A stretch of DNA of 64,000 bases from Alligator mississippiensis (lineage: Eukaryota > Chordata > Crocodylia > Alligatoridae). The DNA lies in contig NC_081835.1 of the NCBI RefSeq assembly GCF_030867095.1, positions 38,547,892 to 38,611,891 of the forward strand, in the 5' to 3' direction. Made by a program: the position numbers and the translations under genes. Below, one piece after another: positions 23,401-35,400 of the stretch; position 1 is the first letter of the stretch; every line of letters begins with the position of its first letter. The notes beneath the pieces are model-generated. The model searched no databases. It was not told the origin of the DNA and worked only from the letters and a program-made list of their open reading frames with translations.

Positions 23401-26400
23401 TAAGCAAGTGTGCTGGCCGCCCCTTTGAGTCTCCGACAGAAGTCCCAGGAACCAGTGGGAGCCAACTCCGGCTGCACATGCTTGCCTGTTGCCCGGATCA
23501 GCTCCTCCAGTTCCTGCCAGTCTCTTCCAGTATCTGGGCAGCTGACAGCACATCTTTAAAGCCCACACTAAAACACCTGGTTCCCTGGGCAAGTCTCCGG
23601 GCAAGTTCCAGTCTGGTTGGCATGCACGGACCATAACAGGGCCCGGGACCAGTACCTTGTTACATACCTTCCCCTCCAGATAGGCCTGCATGCCCTTCTT
23701 ACCCTCATCCCTGTTCACCCTGTGCTGTATTCTTGTTTCTTCTGATGTATTTGCATCTGATGTCAGTTACTTTTCATCCTCAAAGCTCCATGATAAGTCA
23801 GCTGTCACATTCAGTTTCCTGGTATGATGTTATATAGAGAAAACAAAAAGGTTGGAATGCTAGAGCCCAGTGCATTAGTTTAGTATTGTCTGTTTTGATG
23901 GTTTGTAGCCATTTAAGGGGGGCGCATATCAGGGATCAGAACAAACTTTCTCCCAAACAAGTAGAAGCGGAAGAGGTCTATACTTCCCTTGCTAGCCAAC
24001 CACTCACTCTCAATCGTAGAATACTTTGTCTCGGGGTTCAACAACTTTTGGTTGGCATAAGCATCCAGCCTCTCCTCTCCTTCCATCCTCTGCATGAAAA
24101 TGGCCTCCAAGGCCATGGTACATGCATCCATTTATGGTAAAAAAATCTTGGTGAACTTGGGGGTATAGAGCACCAGGCTTAAGCATAGAGCCTCTTTCAC
24201 TTGTTTGAAGCCATGAGGGCAGTGGGTGACAACTAGATGTCCCTTCCCCCCCGCCCTTTGTCAGTTCTGTCAACAGTGTGGACAACTCTGAAAACCAGGG
24301 CATGAACTTCCTAAAATAATTGGCCAAACCCAGAAAGACTCTCAACTGTCTCTTTGTCTGGGGACATTTATAGGCCCTGATCACTTCCACTTTATTGGCA
24401 AGGGGCTGAATCCATCCCTACCTCACCTGGAAGCCTATATACTTAGTTTCATTTTGCCCCAGGGAACTCTTCTTGGGGTTCACCATCAGACCAGCATATT
24501 GAAGGTCTTTGAGGATCACCTCTAGATACTGCAGGTGTTGTTGCCATTTTTGTGAGAAAATTCAAATGTCATCTATGTATAAGCATGGTGTGGGAGCTAG
24601 GAGTTGATCCATCAGTCTTTGGAAAGAGGCTGCGGCATCGTGCAACCCAAAGGGTATCATTGTAAACTGAAAAAAACCCAATGGCATGCCAAAAGCCATT
24701 TTTGCTTTGTCCTCTTCTGCCAGCAGTACCCCTTTGTAAGGTATATATAAATTGGGCTTGCCCAGTTTGTTCTAACATTTCCTCAACAGGGGGCAAGGGG
24801 AAGGCATTGAAGGTAGAGACCGCATTAACCTTCCAAAAATCAGTATACAACCTTACAGCACCATCGGGCTTCAGGATGATCATGAGGGGACTCTGTCATG
24901 AGTTGCAGGACTCCTCATAATACCTCTTTTAATTATCTGGTCTAATTCATCCCGCACCAGCTTATATAAGTGCCTTGGGAGCTGCTTCCAGTGTTCTCTC
25001 GCTCTGTGTCCTGGGGGTATTGTTATCTGATGCTCCACCCCTCAGGCCTTCCTTGGCTCCTTGGTGAATACGTCCTCAAAACCCTTTATCAACCTCCGTA
25101 GTTGACCTCTTTGAGCCTTGGCTGTGTGTTCCCTAATTACTGGGGGTTTACCCTCTCTCCTTGGGTCTAGCCTTGCACTGACAGGTCCTAACTTGGGGTC
25201 ATTGGAGATTGGGCTCATGAGCCACTCTGGCTCTTCCCAGTTTTTTAACACATTTAATATGATATATTTGTAACTCCTTCCTATGTCCCGGCTGCTCATT
25301 TTCATAGTTTATGGGGCTCACTCTCTAGACTACTCAAAATAGCTCTTGCCATTTGGAGAGAGGCTTGCTTGTGTTATCAGGGAAGAGCACCAGAACTTGA
25401 TCTCCCACACAAAACTCTTCCCTTTGCTTGCCTCTCATAGTATTCTTTCTGTCTTCCCTAGTTTCTTTCCAGGTTATCTCTGTCAAGCTGCCATACGGAT
25501 CAAAGTGGGCAAGAAGGCACAAAAGCCCCCATGGCTCACCAAAAGCATATGGGAATATCTCCTGGCTAAAAGGGAGGCGTATACCCAATGGAAGGGAGGG
25601 GCTATCACCAGGGAGGACTATACCTCGGTTGCTCGGGGCTGCAGGGGAGCGGTCAGGAAGGCCAAGGCAGAGATGGAACTGGGACTAGCCACCCAGATCA
25701 AGGACAGCAAGAAGTCCTTTTTTAAATACAGAGGGGGCAAAAAGAAGGTACCGGGTAACGTGGGGCCTCTGCAAGACATGCTAGGAAATCTGGTCATCGC
25801 ACCAGACGACAAAGCTAACCTATTGAACAATTTCTTTGCCTCCATTTCCTGAGCAGGGACCGGGTCACCCTCCCACACCTGGACCCCCGTAGGCCCCAGG
25901 GGAGGCGCATCCAGACCTAGGGTCAGTGAGGATCTAAGTCAAGGAACTTCTGGAGGGACTGGACATATTTAAATCAGCTGGTCCTGACGATCTCCACCCC
26001 AGAGTGCTGAGGGAATTAGCAGAGGTCATTGCAGGACCCCTGGCACGGCTTTACGAGCACTTGTGGTGCTCTGGTATGGTGCCAGAGAACTGGAAAAGGG
26101 CCAATGTGGTTCCCATTTTCAAAAAAGGGAGGAAGGAGGACGCAGGAAACTATAGGCCAGTTAGTCTTACCTCGATCCTGGGTAAGCTTTTTGAGAGAAT
26201 TATCCTGGCGCATGTCCGCGAGGGGCCAGCAGGGGAGATTATGCTTAGGGGCAACTAACATGGGTTCATTAGAGGCAGGTCCTGTCAGACCAACCTGGTG
26301 GTCTTCTATGACCAGGTCACAAAATCCTCAGACGCAGGGGTAGCAGTGGACGTAGTCTTTCTGGACTTTAGGAAGGCCTTCGGCACTGCCTCTCACTCCA

Positions 26401-29400
26401 TTCTCATTAACAAACTAGGGGACTGTGGTGTTGACACCTACACAGTCAAATGGGTCACTAACTGGCTGGAGGGCCGCACCCAGAGAGTGGTGGTGGATGG
26501 GTCTTTTTTGACCTGGAGGGATGTGGGCAGTGGAGTTCCGCAGGGCTCGGTCCTTAGGCCTGCGCTGTTCAACATCTTCATCAGCGACTTGGATGAGGGG
26601 GTAAAAAGCACCCTGTTCAAATTCGCAGATGACACTAAGATGTGGGGGGAAGTGGGCACGCTAGAAGGGAGGAATAGGCTGCAGTTGGACCTAGACATGT
26701 TACAGAGGTGGGCCGATGAGAACAGGATGGGTTTCAACACTGACAAGTACAAGGTACCGCATGTGGGGAGGAAGAACCAGCAGCATACCTACAGGCTGGG
26801 GAACTCCCTTCTCATCAGTGCAGAGGCAGAAAAGGATCTTGGAATCATTATTGATGCCAAAATGAACATGGGCTGACAGTGTGGAGACGCGGTCAGGAAG
26901 GCCAACTGCACCTTGTCATGCATCCACAGATGCATCTCAAGCAGGTCCAAGGAGGTGATCCTCCCCCTCTATGCGACACTGGTCAGGCCACAGTTGGAGT
27001 ACTGTGTCCAGTTCTGGCCGCCGCATGTCAGGAGGGATTTGGACAACATGGAGAGGGTCCAGAGGAGGGCCACTTGCATGATAAGGGGGCAGCAGGGCAG
27101 ACCCTACGAGGAGAGGCTAAGGGACCTGAACCTGTTCAGCCTCCACAAGAGAAGGTTGAGGGGACATCTAGTGGCCGTTTACAAACTAGTTAGAGGGAAC
27201 CAGCAGGCACTGGGGGAGTCCCTGTTCCCCCGAGCACTCCCAGGAGTGACAAGAAATAACTGTCACAAGCTGACAGAGGGTAGATTTAGACTAGACATCA
27301 GGAGGCACTACTTCACTGTCAGGGCGGCCAGGATCTGGAACCAACTCCCGAGAGAAGTGGTGGTGGCTCCTACCCTGGGGGGTCTTTAAGAGGAGGCTAG
27401 ATGAACACCTTGTCGAGGTCGTTTGACCCTAGTACTCTTTCCTGCCATGGCAGGGAGTCGGACTTGATGATCAGTTCAGGTCCCTTCCAACCCTACAGAA
27501 TATGAAACTGTACCTATTCTAAGTGTTCTCCTTAATCCTATGACCTGTTGTGGACCCTCGCCTGCTTGCTGGCTCTAGCTCTTGCCAGCCTTCACAGAAC
27601 ACGTTTAGCAGTCCCTTAGGATGATGGTCATATACGAGTTCAAATGGAGAGCAGCCCATTGAGGCCTGCGGCACCTCTCAGACGGCAAATAAACATAATA
27701 GACATGAATCCCAATTCCTTGGATCTCCCTAGATAAAAGTTTTGATCACATTCTTCAAAGTACGATTAAAACATTCCACCAGGCCATCTGTCTGGGGTGA
27801 TATACCAAGGTCTGCAGCTGTCTAATCTTTAAAGTTTTGTTGACACCTTTCAATATGCTGGACATAAAGTTAGTCCCTTTGTCTGTTAAAGTCTCTTGGG
27901 GAATTCCCACTTGGGGTATCCATTTGATCAACACTTCTGCTACTCTGGGGGCAGTCATTAACCTCAAAGGAACTGTGTCAGGGTATCTTGTGGCATCGTA
28001 CAGAATAACCAACATGAAATGAGCACCCATGGCAGTCTCAGGAAATGGGCCAGCAATATCGAATGGTTTTTGGATAAACATAGATTCATAGAAGTTTGGG
28101 TCAGAAGGGACCTCAGTAGATCATCAAGTCTGACCCCCTACCCTGGGCAGAAAAGAGCATTGGGGTCAGCTTGGGGATAGGTGCATGTCTAGTCTCCTCT
28201 TAAAGACCCCCAAGGTAGGGGAGAACACCACCTCCCTTCAAAGCCCATTCCAGCAACTGGCAGTCCTTACCATAAAGAAGCTGTTCCTGATGTCTAACCT
28301 AAATCTGCTCTCAGTCAGTTTGTGGCTGTTGTTCCTAGTTACCCCAAGGGGTGCCCTGGTAAACAGAACATCTCCTATTTCTTGCTGCCCCCTCCCCCCA
28401 GCGATGAATTTGTAGGCGGCCACAAGATCACCTCTCAGCCTTCTCTTGCGGAGGCTGAAGAGATCCAGGTCCCTCAGTCTCTCTTCATAGGATTTTGCCT
28501 GCAGGCCCCTAACCATAAGAGTGGCCCTCCTCTGAACCCTCTCAAGATTCTCCGCATCCCTCTTGAAGTGCAACACCCAAAACTGGACACAGTACTCCAA
28601 CTGCAGCCTGACCACTGCCACATAGAGGGGAAGTATCACCTCCCTGGACCTGTTCGTCATGCACCTGCTAATGCATGATAAAGTGTGGTTAGCTTTATTT
28701 TGTTACATTGACGACTTATATTCATCTTGGAGTCAGATATGACTCAGAGATCACTTTCCACTGCTGTACTGCTAAGACGGTCCTCCCCCAGCCTGTAAGT
28801 GTGTTGGTGATTCCTTCTCCCTAGGTGCAGCACTTTGCACTTGTCTTTCTTGAACTGCATCCTATTCTGTTCAGCTCATTTTTTCAACCTGTCGAGATCC
28901 ACCTGGATTTGTTCTGTACTGTCTAGTGTGTTAACTGTACCCCATAATTTGGTATCATCCATGAATTTGGGCAGAGTGCTCTCCATGCCCTCATCCAAGT
29001 TGCTGATGAAGACATTGAATAGCACAGGTCCAAGGATTGAGCCTTGGGGGACCTCACTGCCCACATCTTTCCAGGTCAATACCAACCCATCCACCACCAA
29101 TGTCTGGGTGCAACCTCTAAGCCAATTTGCCACCCAACTGACAGTGTAATCATCTACGTCACAGCCGCTCAGTTTATTTATGAGAATAGGATGAGTTACC
29201 ATATCAAAGGCCTTCTTAAAATCCAAGTAAATGACATCTACCTCCTCTCCTGCATCTAAGGATTTTGTGACCTGGTCATAAAAAGAAACAAGGTTAGTCA
29301 GGCAGGATCTACATGCTATGAATCTGTGCTGGTTGCCCTTCAGCATTATTTTTCCTGCTGGACTCCCACAAATGTGATCCTTAATAATTTTTCTAAGGTT

Positions 29401-32400
29401 TTGAAGAGCTCAGCCTTGTCCCCCCCTATCTGTCATTAATTGCCCTAGTTTGTCCTATAGGGATCCTATGCTACCCTGTGCCTTCTTTTTACTCACTATA
29501 TACCTGAAAAAGGACTTTTTGTTGTGTTTAATTTTTGTTGCCTACCTAAATTCCATTTCTGCTTTGGCCTTTCTAACTGCCTCCCTGCAAGTGCAGGCCA
29601 AGTAGGTGTACTCTGGTTTGGTAGCTACCCCTTGCTTCCACAGCCCATATGCCTCTTTTTTTGCCCCTTGGTTTTCCTGGATTTTCCTGTTCAGCTGAGA
29701 GGGTTTCTTGGCCCTTTTGCCCCCTTTCCTGTGCAATGGGATTGCCTCCTGCACCCAAAGGATTGCTCCCTTTAGAAATGACCACCCTTCCTGGACTTCC
29801 ATCTCACCAATGCTCCTATTCTTCAGTGCCTCACTAACTAATCTCCTGAGCACAATGAAATTAGCCTTTCTGAAGTCTAGCACTTCTGCCCTACTGGTTA
29901 TCTTTTCCACCCTGTGCCAGATAGTGATTTCAGTCAACTGATGGTCACTGTTCCCTAGTTACCTTGTGTCTGTAGATCTCCCACCAGCATCCCCTGTAAC
30001 CATCACCAAGTCCAGTAAGGTGTTTCCCGTATTGGGACCGTATACCTCCTGTGTTAGGTGAAGGTCCTGTATGCAAGTTAAGAACCTACATGAATGGTTG
30101 AATCTAGCTAACTGCTTCTCCCAGCAGATGTCAGGATAGTTTAGGTCACCCATGACAACCATGTCCCTTATCGATACAGTCTCTGAGAATTGTCTTGAGA
30201 ATTCCAGGTCCAGCTCATCCTCCTGATTCATAGATTCATAGATGTTTTAGTCGGAAGGGACCTCAGTAGGTCATTGAGTCTGACCCTCAGCCTGCATGGT
30301 GGTGGCTGTGGCTTCCTCTACTGCACTCTCCTCCAGTGCTGCCAGAGCCTTCTATCTATTCCCCAGTTGCACTGGGAAAGCTGTCTCAGCAGCACGATGT
30401 CTGGCTCTAGAGGTGACCATCTTCCATTCATCTGCATTAGGTCCCTCATGTGTTGTGTCTCCATCAGATGTCTGATCCTGCAAAGTATGAAAGTACTTAT
30501 CAATCTCATCCTCTGCAGCCCTGATCCCCTGCAGCCTGCTAACCTCTGCCTGGAGTTCTCTCACCTGCCCCTCCAGGGTCTCAAGCAGGGCACACCTGGG
30601 ACAGGTGAGGGGACTCCTGGGACCCCCACTGCCACCAGGCCCCAGAGGTACTGTCAGGCAACCCCTGCAGACAGGGGGCCAGGGCACCACTGACCCATCC
30701 AAGGGCCCCATGTGGGTGGAGGCCTCAGAGGAGCCCCGGGTGGGAGGTGGCATCGGAGCAGTGTCTCTGGCTGCACGCTGTGCCATAACCCCCATTGAAA
30801 GACTCCTCCTTTTTCATTCACCTGAAGTCTCTGTCCGACGCTGCCTCCTCTTAGAGTTCAGGCCCCTCTTGTGCAAACTCCGGCGCTCCCCTAAAGAGTA
30901 CACCTGTTTGCTTGGCCTGTTCATACGGCTCAGGAGCTTAGCTCCTTCCTGGCTTGGCTATATGGGGATGGGAGGATGGAAAAACCCTACCCGATTCCCT
31001 ACAGCCAGCAGGGGCATCAATGGAGCCCTAGAGGGGGTAACATCTGAGGCCAGCTGAAAAGCTGGGCATGCTCAGCAGAAGTGTTCCACCTTCTTGTGTA
31101 TGCTGGGCCAATATACTATACCCACTGCATTAAACGGGACTCCATCTTAATCTCTACCCAAATACCGCCCCCCGCCCAGCCGCATGAGTACGTGAGCAAT
31201 GTGCAGTAGGGCTTCTCTGTACGTCTGGGGCACCAGCACCTGTGCACCTCTGTTCCAATGAAGCATATCAGGTCTTAGCTCAAAGTACTGATAAGTCGCC
31301 ATCAGTTCTGTGCATAATGCCTCCCTGTCTTGCTTCATTATCCCCATCTTATAAACATGGCAAAAAGTGGATTCTCTGGCTTGTTCATCCCAGAATTGAC
31401 CCTTTGCATTAACCTCTCCTGTTGCTGCTTTTCCTCTATCCCAGAGGCTGGTTCATCCCCAGTCAGGCCCTCTTCCTGGGTCTCCTGGATTGTCTTCTTC
31501 CATATATGCACAGCCCTGTGCCCCAGGGCTTGATCTATCACCTTGTGAAAGTAAGGCCAGTCCTGCCCCAAAAACATGGGGCACAGCAGCCTCTGTGCTA
31601 AACCCACTGCTACTTTTTCCATTTTGCCCATTACAGTTGACATTACCCATTGGAGAGGGTGGGGGGGCAGTATGTGTAAGTTGCCCTGTGCATGCATACC
31701 ATGCTGACCATGGTATCTTCTTTACCCATCTGTGGAGGCTGTGGCAGAATGCCATCTCTGTCTCTCCCCAAACTCTATATTCAGGCGAATGATCAATCTG
31801 ATAATTTGGTTACCATGGTCATTGCAGAGGGCAGACACCCCTGGCCCCATCAGCTTCAGGTAACCCTGAGTTGTAACCTGAGCTGGAAACATTCCTGAGT
31901 GAGGGAGAAACCTGCTTCCTCTGCCTACATGACTGGCCTCACACACTTGGGTGGGGGCTTAAACTCCCTATTATTCTAAGCAATGTCATCATGACTGGGA
32001 AGTGGCTAGAGACGCTGCCAGTCTATCTGGCAACCAGTGATGCATTTCAAATTGGTTGGCTGGCAGCCAACAACTGCTGGCCTTTATTGGATTAGGTAAG
32101 TGAGGTCATACGGTCTATATAAGTTAAGGACTGCCCAGGAAGCAGGGCAGCAGTCATGATGAAAACTCTCAGAGAACCTGGACCATCTGAAACTCTCTCT
32201 CTCTCTCTCAACTTATGATCAGTGATCTGCTTGCCTCCAGAGGGAATCTCCACCTGCTTCTGGATGATACTTGTGAGTAGGCCACTTGAGATCTAACTAG
32301 ATAAATAGCTTGCAGTAACTTGGATGTATGGTCAAAGGCTACCATGCCACTGTTTGTTCTAATGTATTTCTCTGACACTGCTCTAACCAATAAAGTTCTC

Positions 32401-35400
32401 CTCTGTACCTAGTGTGGAAGACTTATTGGGAGAGGGTCTAGATTATGCCTTGGGGGTCCCCTTGGATCAGCTAACTAAGGGATACTACTATTTGTAATTC
32501 AGACTGAGGGAAGCACCCCAAGTTCTTGCAGTGGGTCAAGTACCCCTCAAGGACTACTAGGCCTGTGTTTCCCAGGGAGCACAGGGCCAAGGTCAGTCCA
32601 GACCCTGTGTGGTGGTGGTGTTACCCCCAGGCTTGCGGATGTGTTCCAGGAAGGGGGTCAGCCAGATGTGAGGCGCCCCCAGGGAAGCACTCAGAGCCTG
32701 GAAGGTGGTCAGGTGCAGTGAGGTGGGTGGCTAAACGCAGGAGCACCCCCTACTGGCCTGCCACAGGGGCAGCAACTCATCGTTTATTGTAGCCTGTGCA
32801 CACCAAGAATCCACCACAGGAAGTATTATTAGGTCTATTTTAGCATCCACCATTGGTCTTGGTACTCTGGTTGGTCCCATTTGCCACCCAAAGCTGCAAT
32901 CCATTATTTCTTTGTATGGACTCTTTGGGGATTTTTCACCCTGGCTGTGGTGTAGTCCTTTCCAGGGGCATCCTTCTTGCATTTTCCATGGACAGTTACG
33001 GGCCATATGCCCAAGGCCTCTGCATCAATAGCACACAATTTCTCAGGTCCCCAAGCCTCTAAACGGATGGAACTGGCTTAGAGGCATTTCCAGTTTTCTG
33101 GATGCCAGGTCCTGTCTCTTGGTCTCCCAATAAGCCTCCCCTTCAGCTCCCATAAAGCCTCAGTGAGGTGGAGAGCCTCTTCCACCGTCTGAGGCTGCTG
33201 CTTCCAGATCCACTTTTATATGCCCTCCAAATCAGCAAGGAATTGCTTTAGGGGGAATAGGTTCAACACCTCTGGCACAGTCTTCCCCTCTGGTTGAACC
33301 CATCTCTCAATTAAATCCCTCAGTGCCTGGGCCAGTATCCTTGGCCATTTGTCTTCCCATTGCTTCTTGACACACAACTGTTGTTAATAATATTCTGGTG
33401 CGCTCTTAAGTTGGTACAGTATGGCATTCTTTACTTCTTGATAGTCATTCACCTAGGCTCTGGACAGGTCCCTATAAGCTGCCTGAGCTGGGCCTAACTG
33501 ATTGGCCCACCGGTTTTAGTCCCAACCAGTAGCCAGTGTGACTCTCTTGAAGGTCTCTTAAGTATGCTTCAACATCATTGTCTGCCATCATCTTTAGTAC
33601 TCTGACCCCTTTGGTGGCCCAGATCACCGTGGCTTGTTGTGCCTTTTTTTTTCCTCCATTCAGCTCCTGTTGTCTATTCAATAGCATGATGCGGGCCTCA
33701 GCCTCCTGGGACCGTACGCTCACCAGCTCCTCCATTTGTGTTTGCTGTCCATAAAACAACTGTATCACTAGTCCTCAGGCTTGTTGTCAATTCTGGTGGA
33801 CCCCCCCTGTTCCTGTTGGTGGTTTTATGTCCATCTCATCAAATGGCTCTCTTTCCCAAGATTGGCCTCATTCTAAGTTTCCCAGCCAACGCACCACTGT
33901 AAGCGGGTGCATCCAGGGACGTCTCAGTGGCTCACGCCTCCACTTCTAGATCACTTCCCACTCGCCTGCCATACTTTCACATTTTCAGTAGTTGAAAAGA
34001 AAAAAGGGAGATGAGTTATCCAAAATCAGCAGTATGACGCAAGGACAAAGATTTTCTCCCTGGCTTATCGCTCTTAATTTTATAAATCCCATGATTCCTC
34101 AATTAATCGTCTGTCATATATCTGTTTATTAATTCAATAAGTTATCATCTTTACCTTTGAATGAGTAGTCTACTGCTCACCGGCTCATCAACTTAATCAA
34201 CGATCCTTATAATTCAACATTTTAATAGTCCATTCCCTTAACTCAATTGATGATCCTCTTATACCTTATCAATAATTTTATAGCCTGCCAGCTTATCAGT
34301 TCATTCACCTATCTTCTGGGGAAAGCTTACCGTCTTCACTGGTCTCATCTCAATCACTTGGTAGTAAGACTTCCTGGCCCCAGCTCTAGCCCCGGCCTTG
34401 GCACCGGCTCTGGGTTCAGCTCTGGCTCCAGCTTACACAGTACTTGAACTTCCCATGCCTTCCTCTCTCCAAGGATGAGCAAGTGTGGCAGCCACCCCTT
34501 TGAAACTCTGGTGGAACTCCCAGGAGCCAATGGGAGCTGGCTTTTGCTGCACATATTTGCCTGCCACCCAGATCGGCCCCTGCCAGCATCCAGGCAGTGA
34601 CAGTGCAAAAGTCCCCAGGTAAGTCTCTGAGTGAGCTCCGGTCTGGCTAGCATTCATGGACCATAACAGGACCCGGGACTAGTGTCCTATTACATGTTGT
34701 ATTAAAGCTTAAAATGGTACGTAATAATTTTCATTACAACTTTTGTATTATTTAACACATTTGTGACTAGTTTAGATGCCTAGAACATTTCTGATAAATC
34801 TATTATGGAAATAACTGAGAGGGTAATTACTCTTTTTTTTTTCTAATTATAGAATGAAGAAAAGCATTTAATTAAAGATAAAGCTGTTGACATTTGTCAC
34901 TCAGAGAAAACAGCAGCCGAGCCTGAAAAAAAACCAATAAAAAATGAGATGAACAACAAAAGAGCTTCCATAGCAACAGTGAGCAAAGTGGATATTGATA
35001 TTTTGCTGTCTGAAACAAGGAACTGTAAGAATGACTGTTCAGTGCAAGATAATAAAATGGGCAATTTAAGTATTCCTAGTGATGCAGGAATTAAAGTAAA
35101 ACCTAGTGGCCCACAGACGGAGGACAGTGGACTACAACAAAACATAAACCCAGGTTTGGAAGCTGAAAGTGGGGATCCTAAAAAGTTACCTGTTGGAGTC
35201 ATAGATGAGAGTCACAATACTCTGAAGCTCATGCAAACCATCTCAGGAGACCAAAAGCAAATTGACAAGGTAATTTTTTTAAGGCTTAGACAAATGTTTT
35301 CAAAGTGTAATTGTTGGACATCAGGGGGGTTTTAGAAAGCAGTACAAATCTGCTGCACATAAGTGCCACCTCAGGCACTTCAATAAGGACATGGAAAAAC

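Larger units (their letters stand above)
22518..34694 (-). mobile_element. Ty3/Gypsy LTR retrotransposon fossil, Gmr1-like gene order
   Basis: A minus-strand element bounded by related LTRs at 33899-34694 (5') and 22518-23664 (3'). From 5' to 3' the parts are: Gag (about 33770-33000, with a CCHC knuckle ending GHMARNCP), protease and linker (about 33000-32770 and 31740-31340), integrase N-terminal part (31350-31060), integrase core (28081-27755), integrase C-terminal part (about 25480-25330, [14 protein letters not shown]), reverse transcriptase (25300-24010, with [14 protein letters not shown] and RAFLGL-type motifs) and RNase H (24131-23913). Integrase therefore precedes reverse transcriptase, the order of the Gmr1 group. 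It is broken at many places and split by younger insertions. Clearly old. Confidence 0.85.
16542..34852 (+). other. NEK4 intron 6 (18.3 kb, repeat-filled)
   Basis: The largest intron of the gene and the main host of mobile DNA in the window. It holds a GC-rich inverted-ended block (16645-21825), a short unique stretch (21826-22517) in which I see nothing, and a Ty3/Gypsy fossil with nested insertions (22518-34694). Removing the listed repeats would leave only about 1 kb. Confidence 0.8.
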
